A DNA stretch of 39,270 bases from positions 1 through 39,270 of IMG/VR virus record IMGVR_UViG_3300025652_000182; one strand, 5' to 3'. Shown in pieces: positions 18,277 through 29,900 of this stretch; the first letter of the stretch is position 1; each line of letters opens with the position of its first letter. The position numbers and the translations under genes are program-made. The notes beneath the pieces were generated by a model. That model did no database searches and was not told where the DNA came from. It saw only the letters and a list, made by a program, of their open reading frames with translations. The DNA is from a virus.

Positions 18277-18774
18277 ATGGCTGATAATAGTTTACAGGAA
18301 AAATCAAAAGCCGATTTAGCTAAAAGTTTTAGAACAGCTATAACTTTAGTAGAACAAAACTTTAGAGAAATTGCCGACGGTGAAAATGTTATAGTTGGAA
18401 CTAAAGAAAACCCAATTGTGCCTAATGGTGATCTGTGTTCTACTGAATCAACATTTGTTAACGGTGTGTACATAAGAACTATGACCGTTAAAAAGGGATG
18501 TGTCATTATAGGTGCTATACACAAGCATGAGCATGTAAACTTTCTTATGTCTGGCCACTTAGTGGTTGCTAGCGAAGACGGCGTGTCAGAACACGAGGCT
18601 CCTTGTACTATAATTGCTGGACCAGGTATAAAAAGAATAGCATACGCCCGTGAAGATTCCGTGTGGTGCAACGTGCATGGAAATCCATCAAACACTAGGG
18701 ATTTAAAAGAATTAGAGAAAGAAACTATATTAGCAAGTTATGAAGAATATGAAGAGTACACTAAAAATAAATAA
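18277..18774 (+). CDS. Cupin-like phage protein
   Basis: A 165-residue protein. Residues 1-35 are helical and charged ('KADLAKSFRTAITLVEQNFR'). Residues 65-140 form a plausible single cupin barrel: 'GAIHKHEHVNFLMSG' gives H82, H84, H86 and G93, matching the G(x)5HxH part of cupin motif 1. It is followed by 'CTIIAGPGIKRIAYA' with P116-G117 and by H134 in 'WCNVHGNP', matching the PxG..H shape of motif 2. The three clustered His plus H134 could bind a metal, but the conserved Glu of motif 1 is replaced by the H-V-N-F-L stretch, so catalysis is doubtful. Such cupins recur beside internal virion protein genes in marine phages; their job is unknown. The C-terminus is acidic and Tyr-rich ('YEEYEEYTKNK'). 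Confidence 0.65.
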   Translation: MADNSLQEKSKADLAKSFRTAITLVEQNFREIADGENVIVGTKENPIVPNGDLCSTESTFVNGVYIRTMTVKKGCVIIGAIHKHEHVNFLMSGHLVVASEDGVSEHEAPCTIIAGPGIKRIAYAREDSVWCNVHGNPSNTRDLKELEKETILASYEEYEEYTKNK

Positions 18775-18780
18775 GTTGTA

Positions 18781-19590
18781 ATGGGTTGGGTAATGGCTGT
18801 AGGCGCTGGAATTAGCGCTGTAAGTGCTGGTGTTAAAGCCGTACAAGCAAACAACAGAGCTAAAGAAGCTGCTGAAGATGCTAGGGAAGCAAAGCTAGAG
18901 CTTGATAAGCAGAAAGACGCGTTTAAAGCATTAGATACTAGTAATCCATATTTAAACATGGAGAACACTATGGAAGATCTAACTGTTAATACTCAAGCAG
19001 CTGAGTTCCAAAAACAACAAAGCATGCAAGGTCAAGCTAACGCTATGCAGAGCCTAAGGGGTTCTGCTGGTAGTTCTGGTATTGCCGCTTTAGCACAAAC
19101 ATTAGCTAGTCAAGGGTCTTTAGATGCTCAAAAAGCTTCAGCTGATATAGCCAAGCAAGAACAAGCAAATCAAGCCGCTGAAAGAGGTGAAGCAGGTAGA
19201 CTACAAGGTTTAGAGCGTGAGGGTGAGCTTATAAGCAGACAAGCTGAACACGGCAAAATATCTGGGTTAATGGGTATGGCCGCAGATGATCTTAATACTC
19301 AAAGACAAGCTGAGCAGTTAGCTATACAGCAAAGACAAAACGCCACTTCGGAAATGGTGGCCTCTGGCGCACAAGCCGCAATGGGTGTCGCTGGAGGAAG
19401 AGGTGCTGCTGATGCTGATTTTAATCTTAAGAACGCTGAGGCTATAAAAGCTGGAACAGAAACCGCACGTAATCGTAATTTCACAATGGATGCGCAGCAA
19501 TACTCCGCCACAAGCGCTATGTTAGGTGGTGTGGGTAGTTATGAAGCTGAAATGGCAGCTCTTATGCAAAAATACGGAATAAAAGAATAA
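18781..19590 (+). CDS. Internal virion/ejection protein (T7 gp14-like position and character)
   Basis: A 269-residue protein beginning with a Gly/Ala/Val-rich hydrophobic helix ('VMAVGAGISAVSAGVKAV') and then a charged helix ('AKEAAEDAREAKLELDKQ'). The rest is almost entirely helical and rich in Ala, Gln, Gly and Glu, with 'SAGSSGIAALAQTLASQGSL' and 'QAAERGEAGRLQGLEREGEL'. This composition, with one short N-terminal hydrophobic segment, is typical of T7 gp14-like core proteins that leave the capsid first and form a channel in the host outer membrane. It is the first of three genes joined by one-base overlaps (stop/ATG at 19590 and 20948), as expected for co-assembled ejection proteins. Similarity to gp14 is by character and place; no sequence identity is claimed. 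Confidence 0.68.
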   Translation: MGWVMAVGAGISAVSAGVKAVQANNRAKEAAEDAREAKLELDKQKDAFKALDTSNPYLNMENTMEDLTVNTQAAEFQKQQSMQGQANAMQSLRGSAGSSGIAALAQTLASQGSLDAQKASADIAKQEQANQAAERGEAGRLQGLEREGELISRQAEHGKISGLMGMAADDLNTQRQAEQLAIQQRQNATSEMVASGAQAAMGVAGGRGAADADFNLKNAEAIKAGTETARNRNFTMDAQQYSATSAMLGGVGSYEAEMAALMQKYGIKE

Positions 19591-20948
19591 TGGCACAATC
19601 AGGAACAAAAGCACCAGCAGGAAGAACACTGGACTACGGATTAGATGCTAGCACTCTAAATAGAGTTAGAGACGCTGGACTGGCGTCAGCTAATTTACAA
19701 TCAATGAAGGGTGGTGGAAGAGTTGGGTTAGCTCAAGCGTTAGGTGAAATAGGTAAAGGTGTACAGTTAATAGGTGGAGGGTTAAAAGCAGGTAAAGAAG
19801 CGTCTAAACTATTAAACGCGAAATGGCAAAATGCAGAGTCAACAGGCGGTTGGGGTGGCGCAAAACCTGAGTTAAAAGAGCAAATGACCACTCTTGAAAA
19901 AGAAAACCAAGCTGAATATCAAGCCGCGGTTCAAGCTGGAGATAGAACAAAACAGGCTGAGATACTAGCTAGGCAAGCTCAACGTGTAGAGCAATTTGGT
20001 AAACATAATGCTCTTGGTGCTTTAGTTCTGTCAACTAGAAAAGACGTGGGATTCATAGACAACAACGAAGCCTACTCGTTGGAAGATCAGTTATTTTTAA
20101 GCTCATACGCTGATCCAACAGAGGTAATGGTTATACCAAGTGAAGGAGGCGTTGTGAAAATGGGTGTTGATTACACGGACTTTTTTAAGCCAATATCGCC
20201 TGAGGGTACTACAAATGAAGAACTGCTTGAATCTGTAGAGGCAGCAAACATTCGTGATGCTCAACTCGAAGAGTTGCTCGCGGATCCTAATAGTGGATAT
20301 ACGAAGGTTGATGGTAAAATAATTAGATCACTGACAACATCAGAGATCACTGATATGCTTGGTAACGCAACTCGCCCAACTACAGAAGCTTTACAGATCA
20401 ACAAGGAGTTTGATAGGATGATAGCTGATCGATTAGCTATAAACAAAGCTAATATAGGTGTTGAAGAAGAGAAGCAACAGACATACGCTTTTAGTGACGA
20501 TCAAGTTAGCGCTAAGTTTGGAGAGATGATTAATGAAGGCAACCAAAAAAAGCTTATCTACGCTAAGTTAGATGGAGTAGGTACATTTTCTAAGGAGTTT
20601 ATGTTGCACCCAGATTTTAAGTCAACTACATTTGACCCAAACATTGGTATGCCGGTTCCTGATGGTGCGACTGAAAATGGTCCCACGTTTGCGGATATTG
20701 CTGGACCTGATAAAATATTACAGGCATCTGAAATGGTAGGGTTAAGCCCAAATGATAGAGCGCTTATACTAAAAGAACTTCAAAAACCGGGTAACGAAAA
20801 CATGCTAAGAGAATACTGGGGTGAATGGGTTATGCTTAAATCCAAAGGTAAAATGGGACTTGGTGGAGTTAATACCACTACAGATACAATGACCGCGGGT
20901 GCTGGCAGTATAAACGTAACTAACGCAACATCGAGAGCAAACGACTAA
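19590..20948 (+). CDS. Probable internal virion protein (second ejection component)
   Basis: A 452-residue protein whose ATG overlaps the previous stop by one base. The N-terminus is Gly-rich and amphipathic ('GRVGLAQALGEIGKGVQLIG', 'GGLKAGKEASKLLNAKW'). Residues 85-140 are helical ('ELKEQMTTLEKENQAEYQAA'). The central and C-terminal parts are mixed, with repeated acidic loops and a helix-rich end ('DRALILKELQKPGNENMLRE'). There is no signal peptide, catalytic motif or Cys. In podoviruses the gene between the gp14-like and giant internal proteins encodes a second core/ejection protein (T7 gp15 position), which is the basis for the call. I do not recognise the family itself. The Gly-rich amphipathic start could insert in a membrane during ejection, but this is speculation. 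Confidence 0.55.
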   Translation: MAQSGTKAPAGRTLDYGLDASTLNRVRDAGLASANLQSMKGGGRVGLAQALGEIGKGVQLIGGGLKAGKEASKLLNAKWQNAESTGGWGGAKPELKEQMTTLEKENQAEYQAAVQAGDRTKQAEILARQAQRVEQFGKHNALGALVLSTRKDVGFIDNNEAYSLEDQLFLSSYADPTEVMVIPSEGGVVKMGVDYTDFFKPISPEGTTNEELLESVEAANIRDAQLEELLADPNSGYTKVDGKIIRSLTTSEITDMLGNATRPTTEALQINKEFDRMIADRLAINKANIGVEEEKQQTYAFSDDQVSAKFGEMINEGNQKKLIYAKLDGVGTFSKEFMLHPDFKSTTFDPNIGMPVPDGATENGPTFADIAGPDKILQASEMVGLSPNDRALILKELQKPGNENMLREYWGEWVMLKSKGKMGLGGVNTTTDTMTAGAGSINVTNATSRAND

Positions 20949-23900
20949 TGGTAGACGAAAAAACAAACCAACTACTTCGTGATTTGGTTCAAACAGCTAA
21001 GGATTTAAACTTTGACATGGATGCTACTATGTCTAAGTTTCCTGAGTTTCAAAACGTAGATAGGCAGCTTCTTGACGATTTTGTACAGACAGCCAAGGAT
21101 TTGAATTATGATATAGATTTAACTCTATCTAAGTTTCCAGAGATAACTGGAGAGAAAGGAAAGGAGGTTGAGCCGGGAAAGACTCAAGACCCAACGGTTT
21201 ACAGGGGCGTACCGTATGGGTCGGATACTCAAAGGCCAATAGAACAACCTTCTTCTCAACAAGATGGAGATCCTATAAAAGAGCAAGTTGCAGCTTCTCC
21301 AGCTATGACACCTATGTTTCCAGAAGAAGAAAAGAAGGAGCCAGGTTTTTTAGACGGGGATAAAGATAAAAGCAAGTTCTATGAAAGTCAAGCCGCAATG
21401 AAACTTGACGCTATGACTCCAGCTCAGCAAGAGGAGGAGTTTGGTAAAGGTGGTTACATGAGAACTAGAGAGTACAAATTAGGTGTACTTAAAGGTAAGT
21501 TAGCAAGAGGAGAGTCAATGGATGGTGATACAGTAATTATACCACCTGAGTTTCAGTCTAAAAAACAAAAAGATGAAATTAAGTTATCTAATAAATCTTA
21601 TGAAGATGAGATAGATTTAGGTAACATGAAAACCGTGGTTGACAAAAAGTTTGGTGATGTTAAGAAAGTATTTGATGAATACGCTGGTTTTCCAGGATTA
21701 AATGTTATAAACAACTCTGTAGGGTTAGATGAAAAGGTTAAATTTATTTTACCTGATGGTGAGGTTGTCGATGTAGATTTATATCCAACTGGACCTGGTG
21801 ATGATCTTTTTAATACTAAAGCAGGTGTAGACGCTAAGTTGGTGGAGGTGAAAAAACTTGAGCGTATAAAAGAGTGGTACAGTGACCCGAAAAATAAAAA
21901 GAAAACTAACCTAGGTTTATTCAGAGTTCTTGGAGATCGATCAGATGACTGGCTTGGTGATAACTTTCCAACAAACCTAACTCCTATAAACGATGAGTTA
22001 TCAAGATTAAATTACAGAATTAAAATAGATCAAAGCGTTGAAGGCGAAGTGGGAGCTGGGGGCAATAAGTATAGATTAGTGGATGTTGTTACTAACCGAA
22101 GTATTGCGGGTGGTTCAGCTGGAGATATTCAACAGCACTTATTCAATAACCTGTCTACGTCTCAACTAAACCAGTTAAAAGATAACAACACTGAACTAAC
22201 AAAAGAAGTTATAGAGCAATATAGACAGCAAAAGTCAGATCGCTACGACTATCTTGTTGGTAGTCCAAGTTCTAGTATATACACTTTAAAAACAGAAGAT
22301 AGTTTTCCTGATAAAGTTAATATAGCTTTAGATGGGTTAGATATTTCAACTAGAGACAGACAGATTATCAAAGCATATTTAAACAACGCTGTCACTAACA
22401 CAGGTGATCTTCTTCAACAAGCAGGTGCGTCGCGGAATAAGTATAAAGAAAAAAACAAAGCTTACGCTGAAATGTATGATGAGCTTGTAAGTCTAACTAG
22501 CGCTAATGCTTTTCCTGGAAGCTTAGATATAACTAGAGCGGGTGACGAGCCTTCACAGTCTTTTGATCTTGATAACCCTGAAAAAGTGTTGAGTGAGCTA
22601 AAGTCTATTCTAACGTTACGTAAAGGTAGCGACAGCGAAGGATTATCGTTGTACAATAATATACTAAGTGAAGAGGTTGTTAATTCTCAACACTTAAGCA
22701 ACTCTAATGATGTGGCTAATACCTGGTTGTCTTTGCTTAGCACGTCTAGCGAAAGAGGTGGCGGAAGTGTTTCAGATGAAAAGCTTAACAGTGCTGGCGT
22801 ATCTGATTATAGACCAGAGATGCTAAGCGCGTTAATAGACGAAGCTAAAAGGGATCAGAATTATATGAATAAACTCGGTGGCATGACTGACACCTATTTA
22901 AAAATAGATGGAAGCTATGACGAGTTGTACTCTCAATACAAAAAGAGAGGAGAGGAGATAAACAAAGGTAGTAAAGCCGATATAGAGGTGCTGCTAAAAG
23001 ACTTTAGAGACGATGGATTAGGGTATGAAAATGTTGATGGTAAACTAGTTATAATTGGTACTGATAAAAAAGCTGTTAACATAGCTCAAGGTAGATGGAA
23101 TGAGCTCATGCATAACCAAGCTGAAGTAAACTCAGCATGGAATACCGGTTTATCTTTTCTTAATGCCGAAAGCAATGAGTTTGCTGGTGATGTGTTTTCT
23201 ATGGGTGGTGTAGTTGATAGAGAGTATAACTACGGCACATTACTAGCTAAAGACTTTTGGGGCGGAGCTAGTAGTTTTGTAGAGGGTATACCAGCTTTCT
23301 TTGGATCAGGCGACGCTTTACGCGCTATGGAAAGTGGGCAGAGAGGAGAGGAGGCTTATGAGATGATGTATGATTATCAAACTGCGTGGGCCGAGGGAAT
23401 GACAGGGCGTTATGTCGGTAGAGTCGGCGCTCAGCAGAGTGTTAACTTAGCCGTAGCTTTAGGCACACAATTTATACCTGGAGTGGGTGCGGCTATGAAC
23501 GTGGTTAGAGCAGCCACAGCTCCAACTTTATTTGGATTATCTGCTGGAGGACAGCAAAGATCAGCTGTCAACCAACAAGTTGATACTGGTAAAAAAGCTA
23601 AGCTAGCTTTAAAATCATTAGAAAAAGATTATAAAATAGGTGCTATAAGTCAATCTATGTATCTCGATAACAGGGTTAGACTTGAAACCAGCTTAGCTCT
23701 AGGTGAATTAAATTTTGCACAACGTAATGGATCTGTTCTTGCTGCAGGTATAATCGAAGGTGGTATTACATATGCAGTAGGTACCGTGCCTAATGCTAGA
23801 GCTGCTATGAAAAACTTATCAGGCATAGTAGATAGAAGTGTTCATGCTTCGGCTAGAACGCGATGGGGAGCAGCTAGAAACTTTTTAGGACAATCGAGTA

Positions 23901-26900
23901 AGCAAGTAGGTGGAGAGGTTTTAGAGGAGGAAGCCATATATTTTTCTAATGAGTTGCAAGCTGGAGTTATGACAGGTAGAGACATGGACTTTACCCACTG
24001 GGATGATGTTTTAATAGCATCTTTAATAGTCGCGGGTCCTATGAACACTACAACTACCGCTTACGGTACGGTGATGCAGCAAGTGGCGAACGAACAGTTT
24101 CGTGAACAAGTTGTGCCTCAAATAGAAAAGGTAGGTGAAATTCATAATGCAATTAAAGAAGCAGCTTTAAAAAGTAGCCCTGAAGGTGAGGCTGAAGTTA
24201 AAGTGCTTCGACAAGGTATGACTGAGGCTTTAAAGCAAATGGGCTTGTCTAACTCCGCTATGGAAGTTAACGCTATACTGTCAGGAACAGCCGGTATCGA
24301 AACTCTTTTAGATCAAAGTATGGCAGAAAACGCTATACATCAAAAAGCCGGTATTAAACCTCAAGACACCCCTCGAGCTAAAAAAATGAAGCTCAAGAAA
24401 TATAGAGCAACGTTATCTGGTAGAGCAGCCACAGCTCATGATGCTACTTTAAAAACTATAGAAGACACTAGAGCGAGAGTATACGCGGAAACAGAAAGCA
24501 AGTTTGACAATGTTGCTGAAGGAAAGGGTGGTATTATCGAAAGCGCGTATGGGCAAGCTGGACTAGATGTAGCGGCGGATATGGTTAATCCTGAAAGTCC
24601 TAACTTTAATCCTAAGTTCAATAGGATGGATAACAAACAGAAAGTTATAGCTGTACATGAGAAAATTAAAGCTCAATACAACGATCACTTGGTAGCCGAA
24701 GCCAAAGCGGACGCTAATACTGTTAAAAACATGGAGTTGGCTGTGTACGGAAGAGAAGGTGGCTCAACAACTTTGGCAGACGGAAAAACAAAACGAACAA
24801 GAAGAAAGCGTAAAGCTGAAAACGAGTATTTTCAATTAGCAGCGAATTGGGGCACGTCTAGATCAACACACGCATTATCTATAGCTAGCAAAGGTAGAGT
24901 TAACGCTAGAAACATACTGCAGGAAGAAGTTGTTGAAGGCATGAATGAAAACTCTATAGAGGAGTTTGCTGACAACGAAGCGATGGCGCAAGATGTGCTA
25001 AAGAACTGGAAAAAGAAATATGGGTATGTCAGCGAAGTCAAAGCTCAAGAAGTTGCTAAAAAAATAAGAGACGGCAAGATAGTAGCTCAGGTAGTTGTAG
25101 ACGCTGAAACTAATAAAGCTAAATATATAACACTCAATAAAGCCGATGCTCTTAACGCTCTTATGCAGGGTGATTTGCTTCAAGGCACGGCGTATGCCCA
25201 CGAAGTAGGTCACGTTTTAGATGCTATAGCTTTAACCGACGCTGAAATTGAGTTAATGGCTATAGGACTTGAAGAGTCCTTAAATGGAGAGCAAAGTTTA
25301 CAACTTGTTAATGCTCAAGCGATACGACGTATGACAAACGTTTCAGATGGAGATTCTAAACTTCAACTGGAAAACAACAGTAGACCTTGGAATCCTAATA
25401 CTAATAAAGTAGACTGGCGAAACTCAAAGCAGCTTGCTAAAGAAGAGTATATCAGAGCAGTTGGAGATATACTGGGTGATGGATATCACGCTCACGAATT
25501 AAAGCAGGCGCGTAAGATTGGAAAGCAAGGAATAAAAAATCTATTTAGAGAAAAGACAGGTAAAAGAAACTTTAAGTTTGACTCCAAAGGAGCAGCTTTA
25601 AATTACTTGGTTGGATACCTTGATGCTTTTAATAAAGGTGAAATATCTCAGCAAACACGTAGAAAGATAGCTGCTAAGAAAATGATGTCAGACGAGCAGT
25701 TAGAAAGAGAGACTGTTGGTAGAAAACAAGAATTAACACCTGAGGAGGTTAAAAACTCAGAGAGAGCTATAAAAAAGAGTAACAAAGAGGCGTCTGAAAG
25801 AGTTCAGAATGTATACGACGAGTTTGGAATGGATGGTATTCAAGAAATTATAGATGAGTTTGAAGTTATAGTGAATCCTGGTAACGGTAACCCCAAAGGA
25901 AGGTTTGGTTTAGTGGAGAAATATAGATCTCGATTTGAAATAGATGAACTACCTTTTTCTTTAGGTAGAACAATGCAAGAACGAAGGAACGCGATTGCAC
26001 AAGCTATATACCTTGATAAGCGTGGTATATATGGTATGGTTGAGAAGTACAATTCAGACGGGCAAGTTAGAACAGATGACCAAGGAAACAAGGTTCCTCT
26101 AGCTGGATATATAAATAAGTATATAGAGAAGCGAGCTGATGAAATAGTTAACGACTTACTACAAGAAGAGGCAGTAACTAGAATAGATGAAACCCACAGT
26201 AATATAGAGATTGAAGATGACTCTGGCACGGTCGAAATGGAGAGAAGGAGCAAAGGTGTTAAGTTATACGAAAGATTTGGAGAAGATGGTTTAGGTATAC
26301 ATAGTAGTATTTTTATTGATGTATTAAACGGAGATATAAATGTTGATGGTAAAAACTATAAAACCCTTGGTGGTAAAAGGTTTTACCAAGTAATGGAAAT
26401 GATGGGTATTAATCCCGTTAATAAAGCCGGTAAACCAAAAACTGGTAACTTAGATGCCACTGATGTAACTAACGCACAAAGATGGATACAGAAAAACATC
26501 CAATCAGTACGTGGCGCGGTAATACCAATGCACTCTACTATTAAAATGGTTAAAAACCCTAACACAGGCAAGCTTGAAGCTAGACCTGACAAGGCTGTTG
26601 GTATACCGCAGGTTTTATTAGATTCAGATTTGTTCACTAAGCACACTAGAAAAGATAATCTTACTGGTTACTCATTTAACGATAATTTAACTGACGCAGA
26701 AATAACAAGGGTTTTTGGTATAACAGAAAGAGGTACGCCAAACATTAAACCTAAAGATGATAGAAACGTAGGTCAACGAATAAGAGCCTTGGTTAAGCTT
26801 GTAGACATGGCTATGACTAATCAAGCGGCTAGAGCAGCTATGGATCAAAGAGGAGATCCTATCTCTGAGGTTTTAAGCGTTGCAGACGGTAGAAACTTAA

Positions 26901-29900
26901 ACTTATTTTCTGAGCGAGCAGCTACAGAAAGCTTGCATAGCTACTTAGTAGACACGCCGGTGGATCAAGTTCAAGATCAAATGGTTGAGGTTATGAAAAT
27001 AGCTTTTGTACATGGATATCATTCTCCAGATTCTGACCGAAGAGCTGAGTTTGAAAATAGACTTGACAAAGCGGGTATCCCACAAGACGTGCTAGCTTAT
27101 TTAGATTCTAGGGACTTTGGTAGATACTTTACGGATGAAAACACTGGATTTAACGCACCTATAAAAAAAGCCCTACTGAGTGGTAAGTGGAAAGATAAGC
27201 ATGCTAGAAAAGTGCTTTTGGATCTCGTGAATAACCCTTACCAGTATACGGTTGATGGTGTTAAATATCAAAACAAAAAAGCTTTAAAAGATCTTGAAAA
27301 TTCATCAATAGCGTTAATGCAAGAATTTCCACCTCAATTTGTTAGAAAACTTGGTAGGTCTTTCTTTGTTATGGGTAGCTCAAGAGGCTTATCAGCCGCT
27401 AATGCTCCTAGATTTATAGCTGCGTATGAAGCTAAAATCAAAGAACCTGATATGATAGGTCCTATGATGTTTGATATAAACGCTATTAGTGCTATTAACG
27501 CTGGTAAACTGTTATCTTTTAAGATACAGAAAATACAAGCAGAAGATTACTCTGATCTATCTAAAGAAGAGGGAGCAAAAAGAAAGCGTGATAAAGTAAA
27601 CCGGTTGTACGGTAAAGATATTGATGCCGCTAATGAAAACAACATCAAGGCTTTAAAGTACATGATTGAGACGATTGCTGAGTTTGGTAAAACAAGACCA
27701 GATCTTCAGGGAGGACTTCTTAGGATGCTACAAGGCGCAACTAACAATGTTAATAGCTTTAGATCGTACACAAGTATTAGCTTAATACAGTACTCAAATA
27801 AGCCTCAAACTGTATGGAAGGGGATTAACAAGAAAACAGGTAAAACAGTTTACTTTGCTAAAAATCCTACTAAAGTTCAAAAAGAGAACCATGATATCGC
27901 TATAAACGACAATCACCCAGAATATAAAGCAGCTTTAAAATACGCTAAAGTAAAGGCTAGAGAAAAAAGTAAAAAGAAAGGGTGGAATAGTACCATGGAA
28001 AATGAAGTTCAAGCTCAGCTAGCGGCTAGGTTAAGAATTAAAGGAGAGCATATTACCCCTTCCGCTAACATGATGCAGCTTTTAGCTACTAACATAGCAG
28101 ACGTTTGGTACAACAACGGTTCTATAACTATGGCTACAGAAAACGCTATGAGCGGATTTTCTCAATCTTTAGGCACTGAGATATATAGTAGACTTCAAGA
28201 CGATGCGTCTGGTTCAACAAGTCCAGCTGATATGTACCGTATGGTAGCAATACAAGGTAATCCAGATATAGACGTGGATAGCTTTAAAACATCTACAGGT
28301 GATTTGCAATATTCTGAGTTTGTAAGAGCTGAATTAGCTAGCAAAGCTCGTATTCAAGAATCTTTAAATAGATTAGATGCTATAAGAAAAGGTGACTCTA
28401 AATCATTGAACAATGTGACTGAAAACTTAGGGGCTATAACAAAGGGAGCTACTGATGTTGAAGTGCAAAATACTATTAATGACGCACGACGAGCAACAGC
28501 TAAAAATAGCGAGCGAGGAGAAACAAAAGGTATGAGCGCTTGGGACTTTGATGACACTCTTGCTATGACGTCTTCTGAAGTTATAACAACATCTCCAGAT
28601 GGTGTTCCCGGTAAGTTAACAGCTGAAGAGTTTGCTACAGACGGAGCTAGACTTAAAGCTGAAGGTTATGTTTTTGACTTTTCTGAATTTAATAAAGTTG
28701 TAGGTGGTAAACCAGGTCCTTTATTTGACAAGGCTTTAGAAAGATCAAAAAAGTTTGGAACAGAGGATACGTACATACTTACAGCTAGATCTCCTGAAGC
28801 TGCTCCAGCTATAAAAGAATTTTTAGATGCAGTAGGACTGGATATACCTCTTAAGAATATAACAGGTTTAGGTAAATCAGAAGGTTCAGCTAAAGCTAGG
28901 TGGATACTAAATAAGTTTGCGGAAGGATACAATGACATCTATTTTGCCGACGATGCGATTCAAAACGTAGATGCTGTTCAGCAAGTGTATGACGAGTTTG
29001 ACATTAAAGGTAAAGTTGAGCAAGCTAAAGTTAAGTTTAGCGAAAGAGCTAACGCTACGATGGAGCAAGTGCTAAGCGAGGGTCAACTTGATTTAGATGA
29101 AGATTTTAACATTGTGTTAGAGGAAACAAAGGGTGTAGACAGAAGGAAAGAGTTTTCTGCTGTAAAAGCTCAGCAAAGAGGTAAAAACAAAGGTAAGTTT
29201 AAGTTCTTTATACCTCCATCAGCAGAAGATTTTGCTGGGCTTCTTTATTCGTTTATGGGTAAAGGTGAAATAGGTAACAAGCACCACGCTTTCTTTAAAG
29301 AAAATCTTTTTGATCCGTTTTCTAGAGGCATTAGGCGTTACAACTCTGTTATGCAGGAAACTACCAGAGAGATTAGAGAAGCTAGAAAAGCTATACCTGG
29401 TATTAACGGAAAGCTAAAGAAAAAAATCGCAGGCACTGATTTTACTAATGAGCATGCGGTAAGGGTATACAATTGGTCTAAAGCTGGTATAGATATACCT
29501 GGTTTAAGCAGGACAGACCAAAAGATTTTAGTAGATGCGGTAGCAGCGGATGTAGAGTTAGAAGCTTTTTCTGAATCTATTTTAAACACATCGAACAAGC
29601 TAGGTGTAGACTTTGTTATTGATTCATCTTGGTTGATTGGTAATATATCATCTGATATTAACGAACAGATGCGAGACTCAAGATCTGTAGCCCTTAGTGA
29701 TTTTTTAAGCAAGAGTGATGTTATATTTTCTGAAAAAAATCTTAATAAAATTCAAGCGATATACGGTAATAACTTTAGAGAAGCTTTAGAAGACTCGTTA
29801 TACCGCATGGAGCACGGTGGAAATAGATCTAGGAATTCAGGTAGAATAGTAAATGCTTTGAACCAATGGGTAACAAGCGGTGCGGTTGGTACCACTATGT

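Noticed and set aside
18096-18695. Reverse-strand open frame (199 codons) crossing two forward genes and their gap
   Set aside because: It covers most of the cupin-like gene and the end of the preceding gene; both forward genes have better starts, composition and motifs.
27580-27640. Possible T7-type RNA polymerase motif B ('KRKRDKVNRLYG') in the giant protein
   Set aside because: Spacing only vaguely resembles R-x3-K-x6-YG, and the other polymerase motifs (catalytic Asp motifs A and C) are not found around it.
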